Assembly: GCA_008501825.1 (NCBI GenBank)
Contig: QQUA01000012.1
Location: 1-64,000 of the forward strand
DNA from: Planctomycetota bacterium
GTDB taxonomy: Bacteria; Planctomycetota; UBA1135
Direction: 5' to 3'
DNA: 64,000 nucleotides
Shown: piece by piece, positions 33,348 to 41,660 of the stretch
Position numbering within the stretch: the first letter of the stretch is position 1
How the letters are laid out: every line of letters starts with the position of its first letter
Program-made: the position numbers and the translations under genes
Notes under the pieces: model-generated
Told to the model about the DNA's origin: nothing
Seen by the model: the letters and a program-made list of their open reading frames with translations, nothing else
The model's database searches: none

Positions 33348-34006
33348 TGTTGCTGCAAGCGGTCCAACTGAGTCGATCTTTCCGTGCTTCCGGTACGGTG
33401 ATCCAGGCCGTTTCCGACGTGCAGTTGGAAATGCAGGCTGGTGAATTTTGTTTGATTCAAGGGCCAAGTGGCGGAGGAAAAACCACCCTATTGGCGATGT
33501 TGGGTGGCATGTTGCGGCCGTCGTCCGGGCAAGTGCTTTGGAAGGGGGTCGACCCATACAACCTTTCCTCCAAGAGGCGGGCCGCCTTGCGCCGGTCATC
33601 GATCGGCTTTGTGTTTCAAAGCATGCACTTGTTGCCTTATTTGAATGTGGTGGAAAACGTGGCCTTGCCGCAGGCAGACCGCAAGCTCGATGACCAGAGC
33701 CGGAATCGGCTGCAAGCCCTCGGCTTGGAAAGCCGCCTGCGACACCGGCCGGGACAGCTCAGCGCCGGAGAGCGGCAACGAGTCGCTTTGGCTCGAGCTT
33801 TGGCGATGGAACCGGAATTGCTGCTGGCCGATGAGCCTACCGGTAATTTGGATCCGGAGAGCGCCGCTTTGGTGGCGCAATGCCTGGAAGAGTATCGGCA
33901 AAACGGCGGCGCGGTGGTTTTAGTCAGCCATCACCGAAGGGACGAATGGAAAGCCACTCGGCGGGCTTCCCTGGAGCAGGGACGTTTGCTTTTCCTGGAT
34001 CGCTAG
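33347..34006 (+). CDS. ABC transporter ATP-binding protein (MacB/LolD type)
   Basis: The 219-residue product has Walker A GPSGGGKTT (about 39-47), a Q-loop (GFVFQSMHLLPYLNVVEN), signature LSAGERQR, Walker B ELLLADEPTGNLD and H-loop LVSHH. This matches LolD/MacB ATPases, which pair with FtsX-like permeases. The ATG at 33347 overlaps the permease stop. A longer upstream frame exists but would overlap the permease and lacks sense. The pair, lying between exported proteins and a peptidase, suggests envelope remodelling or lipoprotein traffic. Confidence 0.9.
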   Translation: MLLQAVQLSRSFRASGTVIQAVSDVQLEMQAGEFCLIQGPSGGGKTTLLAMLGGMLRPSSGQVLWKGVDPYNLSSKRRAALRRSSIGFVFQSMHLLPYLNVVENVALPQADRKLDDQSRNRLQALGLESRLRHRPGQLSAGERQRVALARALAMEPELLLADEPTGNLDPESAALVAQCLEEYRQNGGAVVLVSHHRRDEWKATRRASLEQGRLLFLDR

Positions 34007-34029
34007 GTTTGGCAAAATCTAGCGACGTG

Positions 34030-35013
34030 ATGTTCAGCTTCGCCCTTGCTTTCCTCTTGTGCGGCCATCCAATTCAGGAACCGGCGCCGTTTCAACGGTT
34101 CTACGTTGAGGATCGTCTAGGGCGCCGCATCGAAGCCTATCTATCGGAAGCCACTTCCACCCAACCGCAACCGGTGGCTTTGTTGATCTTGGGTTCCGGC
34201 TGCCAAAGCGTGTTTCAAGCCCGTGGCGAACAAACTCTCCAAGGAATGCAGCACTACTTCTTGAAGGCTGCCCGAGGAAAAGCGCGAGTTTTGATCGTGG
34301 AGAAACCCGGGGTTCAATACCTCGATCAAGCAAAACGACCTGGAACCGCCGAAGGAGCGGATCCCGTATTTCTTCGCGAACACACCCTGGAACGTTGGGG
34401 TGAAGCCAACCGGGCTGCCTTGGCGGCGGTTTTGCAACGAAAGGACGTCGACGCTAGCGGTTGTCTGGTCGCCGGACATTCCGAAGGCGGCATGGTTGCC
34501 GGCCGAGTTGCGGCTTTAGAGCCGAAAGTGAGTCACGTTCTTTCTCTGGCCGGCGGGGGCGTGAATCAATTGTTCAGCTTGGCGGAGTTGGCCGCTCGGC
34601 CTCAGCCCAAAGATGCTCCCGACGACGGAGAACAACGCCGCCAGCGGGTATTCGACGGCTGGCAAAAGGTATTGCAGGATCCCGAAAGTACGGAAGAATT
34701 CTGGATGGGCCATCCATATCGGCGCTGGTCCGGGTTTCTGATTTCGAGTCCCTTGCAGGAGTTCCGGAAAAGCAAGGCGGCTTTGTATTTGATCCACGGC
34801 AGCGAGGATCGCTCTTCTGCGGTGGCTTCTTTTGACGCGATGGTGGCGGAATTGAGCGCCGACGGCCGAGCCATGAAAGTGGAACGCCTGGCCGGGAAAG
34901 GCCACGGTTTCGAAAGTCCCAGTTACTACGGGCCGCCAAACGGCATGCAAAGAGCTTTTGAGCGTGGATTCGATTGGTTTCTGAAAGACTTGAAGCCGCG
35001 ACAACAGTGGTAA
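34030..35013 (+). CDS. exported alpha/beta hydrolase
   Basis: The 327-residue product has a short N-terminal hydrophobic segment (MFSFALAFLLCG) that may be a signal peptide. The nucleophile is Ser151 in VAGHSEGG, the acid is in LIHGSEDRSS (about residue 262), and the His is in GKGHGFESP (about 296). This resembles dienelactone-hydrolase or acyl-esterase type enzymes. GTG at 34027 is an alternative start. It follows the ATPase by 23 bp and is directly followed by the M15_4 peptidase, so it belongs to the same run. Confidence 0.75.
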   Translation: MFSFALAFLLCGHPIQEPAPFQRFYVEDRLGRRIEAYLSEATSTQPQPVALLILGSGCQSVFQARGEQTLQGMQHYFLKAARGKARVLIVEKPGVQYLDQAKRPGTAEGADPVFLREHTLERWGEANRAALAAVLQRKDVDASGCLVAGHSEGGMVAGRVAALEPKVSHVLSLAGGGVNQLFSLAELAARPQPKDAPDDGEQRRQRVFDGWQKVLQDPESTEEFWMGHPYRRWSGFLISSPLQEFRKSKAALYLIHGSEDRSSAVASFDAMVAELSADGRAMKVERLAGKGHGFESPSYYGPPNGMQRAFERGFDWFLKDLKPRQQW

Positions 35014-35861
35014 AGGATTCTCAAGCCGAGTTGCAAGTCGAATGGGAAGCCGCCGGCCGGCGCTGGCGGGAGCGAAGTCGCCGCAACCTGAACCAAGGTA
35101 AAGGCAAGAGCCGGTGGGCTTCGATTCGAGCCTTGGCTTCCGAAGAGCGGGTCGAATTGCTTGCTCATTGGCCGAAGGCATATCCTGATTTATCCGATCA
35201 GCTTCGAGTGGTGGACCTTCGTTTCCCAACCTTGAACTCCGAAGAAGACTTTGGCGCGCTCATTCTCCCGCAGTGGTCCAGCCAAGGCCTTTGGTTGGAA
35301 ACCGGCGGGGAACCGGATTATTGGATCGCTTTGGAAACCGCCTCGGATCGTCGGCCGGTAGCGGAGGAAGTCGCTTCTTTCTTGGTTTGGAACGGAGAAC
35401 AACGGACGCCTTTGCCGTTCCATTCCGTCCTTCCTTTGCATCTGTTCGAAGGCTTGGCCCGCAGCCGGGGCCTGGAGGCGGATGAGTTGTCGATGGCGCA
35501 AAACAACTGCACCGGTTTTGCCTTGCGCCGGATTCGGCAAAGCGAGCGCTGGAGTCGGCACGCGGCTGGAGCTTTAGATTTGAATCCGGCTTTCAACCCC
35601 TTGGTCATGCTTAATCAAGAAGGGCGAAGCCGAGGAGTTGAATATCCGAATAGCTCCGATCATCCCGTGGATCCTGCTTGCTTGGAAGTGCAGCCTCCCT
35701 GCGCCGGAGCCTACGCTCTAAACCGGCAGTCCCTCGACCATCCGATGGTTCTTCATTGGAAGAGTCCGGCGGTACAGTGGTTTCGCAACGCCGGCTGGAG
35801 TTGGGGCGGCGACTGGCATAGCCTCAAGGACTATCAGCACTTCTCCATCGGCGACGAATAA
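35007..35861 (+). CDS. M15_4-type D-Ala-D-Ala carboxypeptidase/endolysin-like peptidase
   Basis: The 284-residue product has no clear signal peptide. The C-terminal half carries the M15_4 pattern: SRHAAGALDLNPAFNP (zinc His and Asp) and FRNAGWSWGGDWHSLKDYQHFS (final His). This is like Ply500 and VanY-type L-Ala-D-Glu or D-Ala-D-Ala peptidases. The N-terminal half is unassigned. GTG at 35007 overlaps the previous stop; there is no good ribosome site, so the start is uncertain (34974 is the alternative). It probably trims peptidoglycan and ends the operon. Confidence 0.72.
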   Translation: MVKDSQAELQVEWEAAGRRWRERSRRNLNQGKGKSRWASIRALASEERVELLAHWPKAYPDLSDQLRVVDLRFPTLNSEEDFGALILPQWSSQGLWLETGGEPDYWIALETASDRRPVAEEVASFLVWNGEQRTPLPFHSVLPLHLFEGLARSRGLEADELSMAQNNCTGFALRRIRQSERWSRHAAGALDLNPAFNPLVMLNQEGRSRGVEYPNSSDHPVDPACLEVQPPCAGAYALNRQSLDHPMVLHWKSPAVQWFRNAGWSWGGDWHSLKDYQHFSIGDE

Positions 35862-35876
35862 TCCAGCTTTCCCCGA

Positions 35877-37772
35877 TTAAAGATCTTCAAGCCAAGCCTG
35901 GAGACGCAGTGTCATGGCTTTCACGATCTTCGGTTTTTGCTCGAGCAAATTTTGGGTTTCGCCAGGATCGTCATGCACTTGATATAGAGCCACGGCCTTC
36001 ATGTCCTTTTCATTTCCGGGCAGGCCCAGGTGCTCCAACATGAGCTTCCAAGGCTTTTCCCAATAAGCGATTTGCCGGCCTTCGATGGCCAGATGAGGCC
36101 GCGATTGCGCTTCGCTCTGCAGCAGATCGATGCCATTCAAGCCGGGGGGAAGGGGCAGATCGCAGAGGCCGAACAAGGTGGGAAGAACGTCCTCTAAATG
36201 AGGAGCGAAGGCCAGCTTTCCTTTCGGAACACCCGAACCCGAAAGGAGGAACGGTATGCGAAGCAAGGATTCATGCAGCGAGCCACGATGGCCAAGCTTT
36301 TGTTGCTCTCCGAACAACTCACCGTGATCGGAGGTCAACAGGATCACGGCCGGGCGATCGTGCTTTTCCAATTCGCTCAGCACGGCCTGAAGGCAGGCGT
36401 CAACGAAAATCAGTTCCTCCCGATAAACCTGGTGCAAGTGAGCCGCGGCTTTTTCTGCTTCCTTTTTCTGCTGCGGCCAAGCGGCCATGATGGCATCGGT
36501 AATGCCAGGAGAGTCGGGCTTGGAGGAATCAAAGGCCGGAGGAAGACTTTGTCCACGGGTAAGCCGGCCGCGAACCGAGGCGTCCGGCAAATACGGTTGA
36601 TGCAAGTCAGCGAAATGTAGAAAGAAAAAGACCGGATCGGGTTGGGTGCGGATTTGTTGCCAATAGGCTTGGGCTAATTGTTGAGTGGCGCGACCGGGTG
36701 AGTGCTTCAACAGGGTGTCCCTTGGATTCGGGCCCAGCCCGGGAACTCTTTTGCGAGTCAGCCAAAACAAAGCTCGGTGGTCCGCCGGCCCGGGAAGAAG
36801 CACTCCCAGCCAAGTCGTGTGAAAACAACGCCGGTATAGATCCATGCGGAAGTCCCGTTCCGCCAGGTTGTGATACACGTCGAAACCCTTGGAAACCAAA
36901 TCCACGTTCATGTCGAAGGTGTTCCACACGACGCCCAGAGTTTTCCAGCCGGCGTTTTGAAATCCTTCCGCCAAGTGGAGATGGCCGGCTTCTGGGACAT
37001 AGGCACCGCTTGCCTGCAACTTGCCCTGAGACAATGCATGGCGGCCCGAGAGCATGGCCAAATGGGAAGGCAAGGCGGCGCTGGCCGGACTGCGGGCGTA
37101 GTCGGCCCAAAGGCCCTGCTGCTTCAGTTTTTGAAAAGCGGAAAGTTCCAGCTCCGGGTCGAACAGGTCGTCTGCTCGTAGGGTGTCGACCGAAATGAGC
37201 AGGACGTCCGGGGCTTGTTCCGGAGCCTTCGTGGCCGGGGCAGGAAGCCGCCTGGGATTCAGGTGGTCGGAGGCGGTTTTCACCGGCGAAGCTCCTAGCC
37301 CACTTATTCCGAGCGCCCAAAGTGCGATGCCGGAAGTGTTTATGACTAGACGCAGCTTGCCGCCCGGTGCCGGTAGGCGGCGCAGCCCGAGCAGTAGCGG
37401 AAGCAACAAGACGGCTGCCAGCGGCAGGGCGAATGAGGTCGTCGCCGAAGAAGGGGCGAAATGGGCCAGCCAGGAGAGCAGGAAGGAGGCCGAACCGAGG
37501 AGAAGGCCGAGGCGAAAGGCCGGCGCCGCCGGGGAACGATCGGTTTTTAGGAAAAAAGCTGTTAGACCGCCGAGGGCAAGGGCCAAGGGGATATTCCCCG
37601 AAGCCAAGATCGTGAACTTGAGATCCAAGGCGGGCAGACCCATGGCAACTGGAAAACAAAGGGCGTGGACCCAGGTGAAGAGCAAGATTCCGCAGAGGGC
37701 GCCGCTCGGGCCTTCGAGATTCGGAAATCGAGCCGAGCTTTTGCTTCCTGCGGTCGAGCCGTGCCGGTTCAT
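35877..37772 (-). CDS. membrane sulfatase-fold protein lacking the usual nucleophile
   Basis: The 631-residue product has four or five membrane helices in the first 150 residues. A sulfatase/alkaline-phosphatase fold follows (about 190-631): LISVDTLRADD and LTSDHGELFGEQ bind metal, and FLHFADLHQPY is conserved. At the active-site position, type I sulfatases have C/S-x-P-S-R and lipid phosphotransferases have Thr. Here the sequence is SPASAALPSHLAM, which puts Ala where the nucleophile should be. The protein may be inactive, use a neighbouring Ser, or have changed chemistry. It diverges from a sulfotransferase 41 bp away. Confidence 0.78.
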   Translation of the reverse strand: MNRHGSTAGSKSSARFPNLEGPSGALCGILLFTWVHALCFPVAMGLPALDLKFTILASGNIPLALALGGLTAFFLKTDRSPAAPAFRLGLLLGSASFLLSWLAHFAPSSATTSFALPLAAVLLLPLLLGLRRLPAPGGKLRLVINTSGIALWALGISGLGASPVKTASDHLNPRRLPAPATKAPEQAPDVLLISVDTLRADDLFDPELELSAFQKLKQQGLWADYARSPASAALPSHLAMLSGRHALSQGKLQASGAYVPEAGHLHLAEGFQNAGWKTLGVVWNTFDMNVDLVSKGFDVYHNLAERDFRMDLYRRCFHTTWLGVLLPGPADHRALFWLTRKRVPGLGPNPRDTLLKHSPGRATQQLAQAYWQQIRTQPDPVFFFLHFADLHQPYLPDASVRGRLTRGQSLPPAFDSSKPDSPGITDAIMAAWPQQKKEAEKAAAHLHQVYREELIFVDACLQAVLSELEKHDRPAVILLTSDHGELFGEQQKLGHRGSLHESLLRIPFLLSGSGVPKGKLAFAPHLEDVLPTLFGLCDLPLPPGLNGIDLLQSEAQSRPHLAIEGRQIAYWEKPWKLMLEHLGLPGNEKDMKAVALYQVHDDPGETQNLLEQKPKIVKAMTLRLQAWLEDL

Positions 37773-37813
37773 GATCGATTTCCTTTCCCTCCCCTCATAA
37801 CCCTGGTGAATTC

Positions 37814-38539
37814 ATGCTTCTGTCTCACAAGAAAAACTTCGTTTTCGTTCACATTTTCAAAACCGCGGGCACCTCGGTGACCAAGGTGTTTCGTCCCCAT
37901 GCCCGCTGGATCGATCGGGTGGCTCATGGTCGAGGAAGAGTGAAGTCTCTGATTAAAGCGGGAAACCGTTTGGCGGGTTTGCAGCATAACGGCATGCGCC
38001 ACATCACCGGTTTCCATAAATTCGCCACCGCCCGGCAAGTCCGGCAAAAGATGGGGGCCGAAGCTTTTGATCGGATGTTTAGCTTTGCCTTCGTGCGCAA
38101 TCCGTTCGATTGGGTAGTGAGCGTTTATTTCCATCTCAAGAGATTGGAAGACCACCCGCATCATAAGATGGCCCTAGACTTGCCTTTCCCGGAATTCCTG
38201 GAAGCCATGCTGAGGACTCATCCCAAGCGGCAGAGCGATTGGATCTTGGGGGAGGATGGATTGCCGTTGGTGAGGCACGTCGGCAAGATGGAAAACTTGA
38301 ATCAGGAATTGACCACCATTTGCGAAAAATTGTCGATTCCCTTCGAAGCCGCACCGCATGAAAATGCTTCTCCCGGGCGAAAGAAAGATTTTCGGGATTA
38401 TTATGATTCGCATAGCCGCTCCTTGGTGGAGATGTATTTCCAAAGAGACTTGGTGACCTTCGGCTATGCTTTTGACCAAACTCAAACTCCGGCGCGACCT
38501 CAGGAGGAAGCCCCGATGGCGATGAAAGCTTGTGGCTAA
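37814..38539 (+). CDS. sulfotransferase family 2-like protein
   Basis: The 241-residue product has the PAPS-binding loop HIFKTAGTSV (about 13-22) and the 3'-phosphate motif FAFVRNPFDWVVSVY (about 91-105). Both are hallmarks of carbohydrate sulfotransferases. It would transfer sulfate from PAPS to a sugar or other hydroxyl. There is no signal peptide, so it acts in the cytoplasm. It diverges from the sulfatase-fold gene and ends 4 bp into the convergent sigma-54 regulator. Confidence 0.82.
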   Translation: MLLSHKKNFVFVHIFKTAGTSVTKVFRPHARWIDRVAHGRGRVKSLIKAGNRLAGLQHNGMRHITGFHKFATARQVRQKMGAEAFDRMFSFAFVRNPFDWVVSVYFHLKRLEDHPHHKMALDLPFPEFLEAMLRTHPKRQSDWILGEDGLPLVRHVGKMENLNQELTTICEKLSIPFEAAPHENASPGRKKDFRDYYDSHSRSLVEMYFQRDLVTFGYAFDQTQTPARPQEEAPMAMKACG

Positions 38540-40161
38540 AGATTGGCTTCAGGTCCATCAGGGCTTTTTCTCGGCCTTCGAATGGCCATTTTCTTCATCC
38601 GCGAATTCAAGGTTGTGGCTTTGATGCCCAGAAGGGCGGCCGCTCCTTCCGGTCCCGATACCTTCCAATCGCAGGCCTCCAAAGCGGCGATCAAGTTGGT
38701 CCGCTGATCGGCTTGCATCTCCGATTCGGTTTTGATTTGCCATTCACGAGGGTTCCTTTCTTGTACGGGAGCTTCCGGGCCACTGGCGGCTAAGTCGAAG
38801 GACAAGCGCTTGCCGGCGGACAGGATCAACGATCGTTCCAATACGTTTCGGAGTTCCCGGGCGTTGCCGGGCCAGGAGTAGGCTTCCAGCTCTCGGACGT
38901 TCCTTCGACTCAGGCCAGGAGTGGCTACGTTCCTTTGACCACCAAGTTGTTCGAGGAAGTGGATAGCCAGAGGAATGATGTCCTCCTTCCTTTCCCTGAG
39001 CGGAGGGATGGAAATAGGAAACACGCTGAGCCGGTAATACAAATCCTGTCGGAAGCGACCGGCTTTGACTTCTTGTTGAAGGTCACGATTGGTTGCGGCC
39101 AGAATGCGGACGTTCGATGTGCGAACTCGGTCTTCTCCGACTCGGGAATACTGGCCCTCCTGAAGCACTCGGAGCAATTTACCCTGAAGTTCCAGGGGGA
39201 TTTCCCCAATCTCATCGAGAAACAGGCTGCCTCCTTCGGCGATGGCAAAACGGCCCGGGCGTTCCTTCGCCGCTCCGGTAAAGGCTCCTTTGGTGTGGCC
39301 GAAGAATTCGCTTTCAAACAGACCGTGGGGGATGGAAGCGCAATTCACCCGAACCAAAGGAGCGGAAGCTCGGAGACTTTGATCATGAATCGCGCAGGCG
39401 ACCAATTCCTTGCCGGTGCCGGATTCACCTTCGATCAGGACGCTGGCTTCGGTGGGGCCCACGGCATGAATCTGTTCGGCAATTCGCTTCAATGCCGGGC
39501 TGGCTCCGACCATTCCGGTGAAATGCTGAGCGGTTTTGACTTCTTCCCGCAGATAATCCCGCTCCAGTTCCAATTGATTTCGAAGGCATTCCACCTCTTC
39601 GAAGGCCCGAGCATTGGCGATGGAAACCGCGGCATGATCGGCGAAGGTTCGCAGCCAACGAAACTCTTCCTGATCCACCGGTTTTCGGTGAAATAGAGCC
39701 AGGACTCCCAAAACCTGGTTTCGAAAAACCAACGGCTGACCGGCGAAGGCTTGAATCTTCTCCTGTTCGATCCAAGTCGGATCGGCCATCCAATCTTCTG
39801 GACTCTCCGATTCGGGGGAAAGGTTCAGGAGCAGGGCTTCGCCGGTACCGCCGACGTGGCCGACCTTGCGCACGTGCAAAGGAAAACGCCGAAAGCGTCC
39901 ATCCAGGGAATCCCACCGCAATTGAGGATCGAGGTGGGACTGCCCGGCACTGGCCATCAAGTGAAGGCAATCCACTTGTTGCGGGCACTCGCTGCGGAAG
40001 GCGCACCGATGGCAATCCACTCCTGGGAGTCGAAGCCAGATTCGCACCAAGGCCACGCCTTTCTCCTGGCGGAGGCCGCGAACGATTTTGTCCAAAATCA
40101 CGGCCTGGCTTCGGTCACTGGCAACTTGCAGGGCGACCTCTTGCAGGGCTTCGAGTTCCAC
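38536..40161 (-). CDS. sigma-54-dependent activator with GAF domain
   Basis: The product is 541 residues if GTG at 40161 is the start, 572 if ATG at 40254. An N-terminal GAF-like sensor (about 10-215) contains a five-Cys cluster, CHRCAFRSECPQQVDC. The AAA+ domain has Walker A GESGTGKE, the sigma-54 contact loop ESEFFGHTKGAFTGA, and Walker B GGSLFLDEIGE. The C-terminal Fis-type helix-turn-helix reads GAAALLGIKATTLNSRMKKM. The upstream inverted repeats at 40175-40222 would be coding if 40254 were used, so 40161 is preferred. It diverges from a sigma-54 promoter at 40293 and is the likely activator. The Cys cluster suggests redox or metal sensing. Confidence 0.85.
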   Translation of the reverse strand: MELEALQEVALQVASDRSQAVILDKIVRGLRQEKGVALVRIWLRLPGVDCHRCAFRSECPQQVDCLHLMASAGQSHLDPQLRWDSLDGRFRRFPLHVRKVGHVGGTGEALLLNLSPESESPEDWMADPTWIEQEKIQAFAGQPLVFRNQVLGVLALFHRKPVDQEEFRWLRTFADHAAVSIANARAFEEVECLRNQLELERDYLREEVKTAQHFTGMVGASPALKRIAEQIHAVGPTEASVLIEGESGTGKELVACAIHDQSLRASAPLVRVNCASIPHGLFESEFFGHTKGAFTGAAKERPGRFAIAEGGSLFLDEIGEIPLELQGKLLRVLQEGQYSRVGEDRVRTSNVRILAATNRDLQQEVKAGRFRQDLYYRLSVFPISIPPLRERKEDIIPLAIHFLEQLGGQRNVATPGLSRRNVRELEAYSWPGNARELRNVLERSLILSAGKRLSFDLAASGPEAPVQERNPREWQIKTESEMQADQRTNLIAALEACDWKVSGPEGAAALLGIKATTLNSRMKKMAIRRPRKSPDGPEANL

Positions 40162-40174
40162 CTCAGGAGAATAA

Positions 40175-40222
40175 CGAAATTTCGTGATTTTGTTGTGAAA
40201 TATCGTGATTGACGATAAATCG
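40175..40222. promoter_or_regulatory. putative activator binding sites (UAS) for the sigma-54 regulator
   Basis: The region holds CGAAATTTCG (40175-40184), TATCGT/ACGATA as inverted arms at 40201-40217, CGATAAATCG (40213-40222), and the direct repeat TCGTGATT at 40182 and 40203, 21 bp apart. These sites lie about 70-120 bp upstream of the -24 element, the usual distance for enhancer-binding proteins. They were read by eye. Confidence 0.55.
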
Positions 40223-40292
40223 TAAGCGTGGCGATGGGGAGGGGCCGTCAACAAGTCCTTTTAAAATAAGGATTTAAAAATTTCCTTTGAGA

Positions 40293-40307
40293 TGGCACGC
40301 GATTTGG
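40293..40307 (+). promoter_or_regulatory. sigma-54 (-24/-12) promoter
   Basis: The sequence TGGCACGCGATTTGG matches the sigma-54 consensus TGGCACGNNNNTTGC except for the last base. The GG and GG dinucleotides are exactly 12 bp apart. It overlaps a would-be ATG (40292), so that in-frame start is promoter, and translation should begin at 40370. Confidence 0.75.
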
Positions 40308-40369
40308 ACCTTGGTCGGCGACGGCGGAGTCCGGTGATTCCGCCTGAACAAAGGAAAAGGAAACCCAAC

Positions 40370-41167
40370 ATGAAATCCATTCTCCTCCTCTCTCTTCCCA
40401 TTGTGGGAGGAGCTTTTCTCCTCCCGGGCATCGAAGGAAAGTCAGACCTTCCTTTGAGCTCGGAGGCAAGTTCTCAGCCGGCGCCCGATTCGACCGACTC
40501 GATTCCTGCTCTGAACGACGGCCGGACCGCCTTGGTGGTGACCGACCCCCAGGTGGACTTTTTGAGTCCGAACGGAGTGACTTGGGGCGTGGTCGGCAAA
40601 AGCGTGCAGGAAAACGGCACCGTGGCCAACTTGGAGGCCTTGTTCCAGGCAGCCAAAGACAACGACTTGCCGGTTTTCGTGTCTCCTCACTACTACTACC
40701 CCACCGACCATGGTTGGCATTTCGAGGGCACTCTGGAGGCTTTGATGCACAAGATCGGCATGTTCGACCGCAAGGGTCCTCTGTCCCTGGAAGGCTTTGA
40801 AGGTTCCGGAGCCGATTGGCTGGACCTTTACAAGCCCTACGTCGCAGACGGCAAGACCGTGGTTTGTAGTCCGCACAAGATGTACGGCCCTGAAACCAAT
40901 GATCTGGTGCTGCAACTTCGAAAGCGCAGCATCGACCGGGTGATCCTGGCCGGCATGTCGGCCAATCTTTGCACCGAATCCCACTTGCGTGAATTGCTGG
41001 AGCAAGGCTTCGAAGTGGTGGTCGTTTCCGATGCAACCGCCGCCGCCCAAACTGAGGAGCTTGGAGACGGCTACGCCGCCGCCATGGCCAATTTCAAATT
41101 CTTGGCCAATGGCGTCCTGAAAACTCAAGAAGCCGTGGCTGGAATGGCAAATTCCGCCGGCGAATGA
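40370..41167 (+). CDS. exported isochorismatase-like cysteine hydrolase
   Basis: The 265-residue product has a signal peptide (MKSILLLSLPIVGGAFLLPG). A cysteine-hydrolase fold with the isochorismatase triad follows: Asp59 in VVTDPQVDFL, Lys170 in CSPHKMYG, Cys201 in GMSANLCTESHL. Such enzymes cleave amide- or vinyl-ether-type bonds; YcaC-like members of unknown substrate are close. Export is unusual for the family. ATG at 40370 follows AAGGAAAAGGAAA. Its promoter is the sigma-54 box at 40293. Confidence 0.82.
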   Translation: MKSILLLSLPIVGGAFLLPGIEGKSDLPLSSEASSQPAPDSTDSIPALNDGRTALVVTDPQVDFLSPNGVTWGVVGKSVQENGTVANLEALFQAAKDNDLPVFVSPHYYYPTDHGWHFEGTLEALMHKIGMFDRKGPLSLEGFEGSGADWLDLYKPYVADGKTVVCSPHKMYGPETNDLVLQLRKRSIDRVILAGMSANLCTESHLRELLEQGFEVVVVSDATAAAQTEELGDGYAAAMANFKFLANGVLKTQEAVAGMANSAGE

Positions 41168-41204
41168 TTCATCACGAAAATCGAAAACTTAAGAAAACAA
41201 GATC

Positions 41205-41579
41205 ATGAAAACCGCCATTCTGATTCTCTCCGATCCCAAGTCCGGAGGAGAAGACGCTCTCGGTCGGATGTTCAATGGATTGGCTGCGGCCTACGATTTC
41301 AAGCAAAAGGGAGAGGAGGTCACCATTCTCTTTCAGGGCGCCGGTACTCGGTGGGCAAACTTGATTACCCAGGAGGACCACCCAGCTCATCCGCTTTACT
41401 TGCAAGTGCAAGACAAAATCGCAGGGGCTTCTTGCGGCTGTGCAGAGGTCTTCTGCTCCACCGACGAAGTTGCAGCCTCCGGCTTGGATCTCATTCGAGA
41501 CAATCCCGTTCCCGGAACCAGCGGCTTGCCGAGTTTGCCGAAACTTCTGGGAGAGGGCTATTCGCTGCTGACTTTCTAG
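41205..41579 (+). CDS. DsrE-like small protein
   Basis: The 124-residue product shows a DsrE/DsrF-like fold (MKTAILILSDPKSGGEDALG, then KQKGEEVTILFQGAGTRW). A cysteine cluster follows, SCGCAEVFCS, that could carry sulfur. DsrE-like proteins act in sulfur relay or redox chemistry. It follows the hydrolase by 37 bp and is presumed co-transcribed from the sigma-54 promoter. Confidence 0.75.
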   Translation: MKTAILILSDPKSGGEDALGRMFNGLAAAYDFKQKGEEVTILFQGAGTRWANLITQEDHPAHPLYLQVQDKIAGASCGCAEVFCSTDEVAASGLDLIRDNPVPGTSGLPSLPKLLGEGYSLLTF

Positions 41580-41595
41580 TGGCGACAAATTGAAC

Positions 41596-41627
41596 TTCTT
41601 TCGGGGAGGCTTGCCTCCCCGAAAGAA
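41596..41627 (+). terminator. perfect 15-bp hairpin between dsrE-like and PNPOx-like genes
   Basis: Positions 41596-41610 pair perfectly with 41613-41627 around a two-base loop. Only a short A-rich stretch follows and no clear T run, so it may stop, slow or process the transcript rather than fully terminate it. It sits 17 bp after the dsrE-like stop and 34 bp before the next start. Confidence 0.65.
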
Positions 41628-41660
41628 ACATTCTCAAGCTTGGAATGAAGGAGCCCAGCG

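Noticed and set aside
40161..40254. Longer start of the sigma-54 regulator
   Set aside because: The extra 31 residues are encoded by inverted repeats that look like regulatory DNA, so the downstream GTG is preferred.
40292..40370. Upstream ATG in frame with the isochorismatase-like gene
   Set aside because: It is inside the sigma-54 promoter and would put a basic extension in front of a clear signal peptide.
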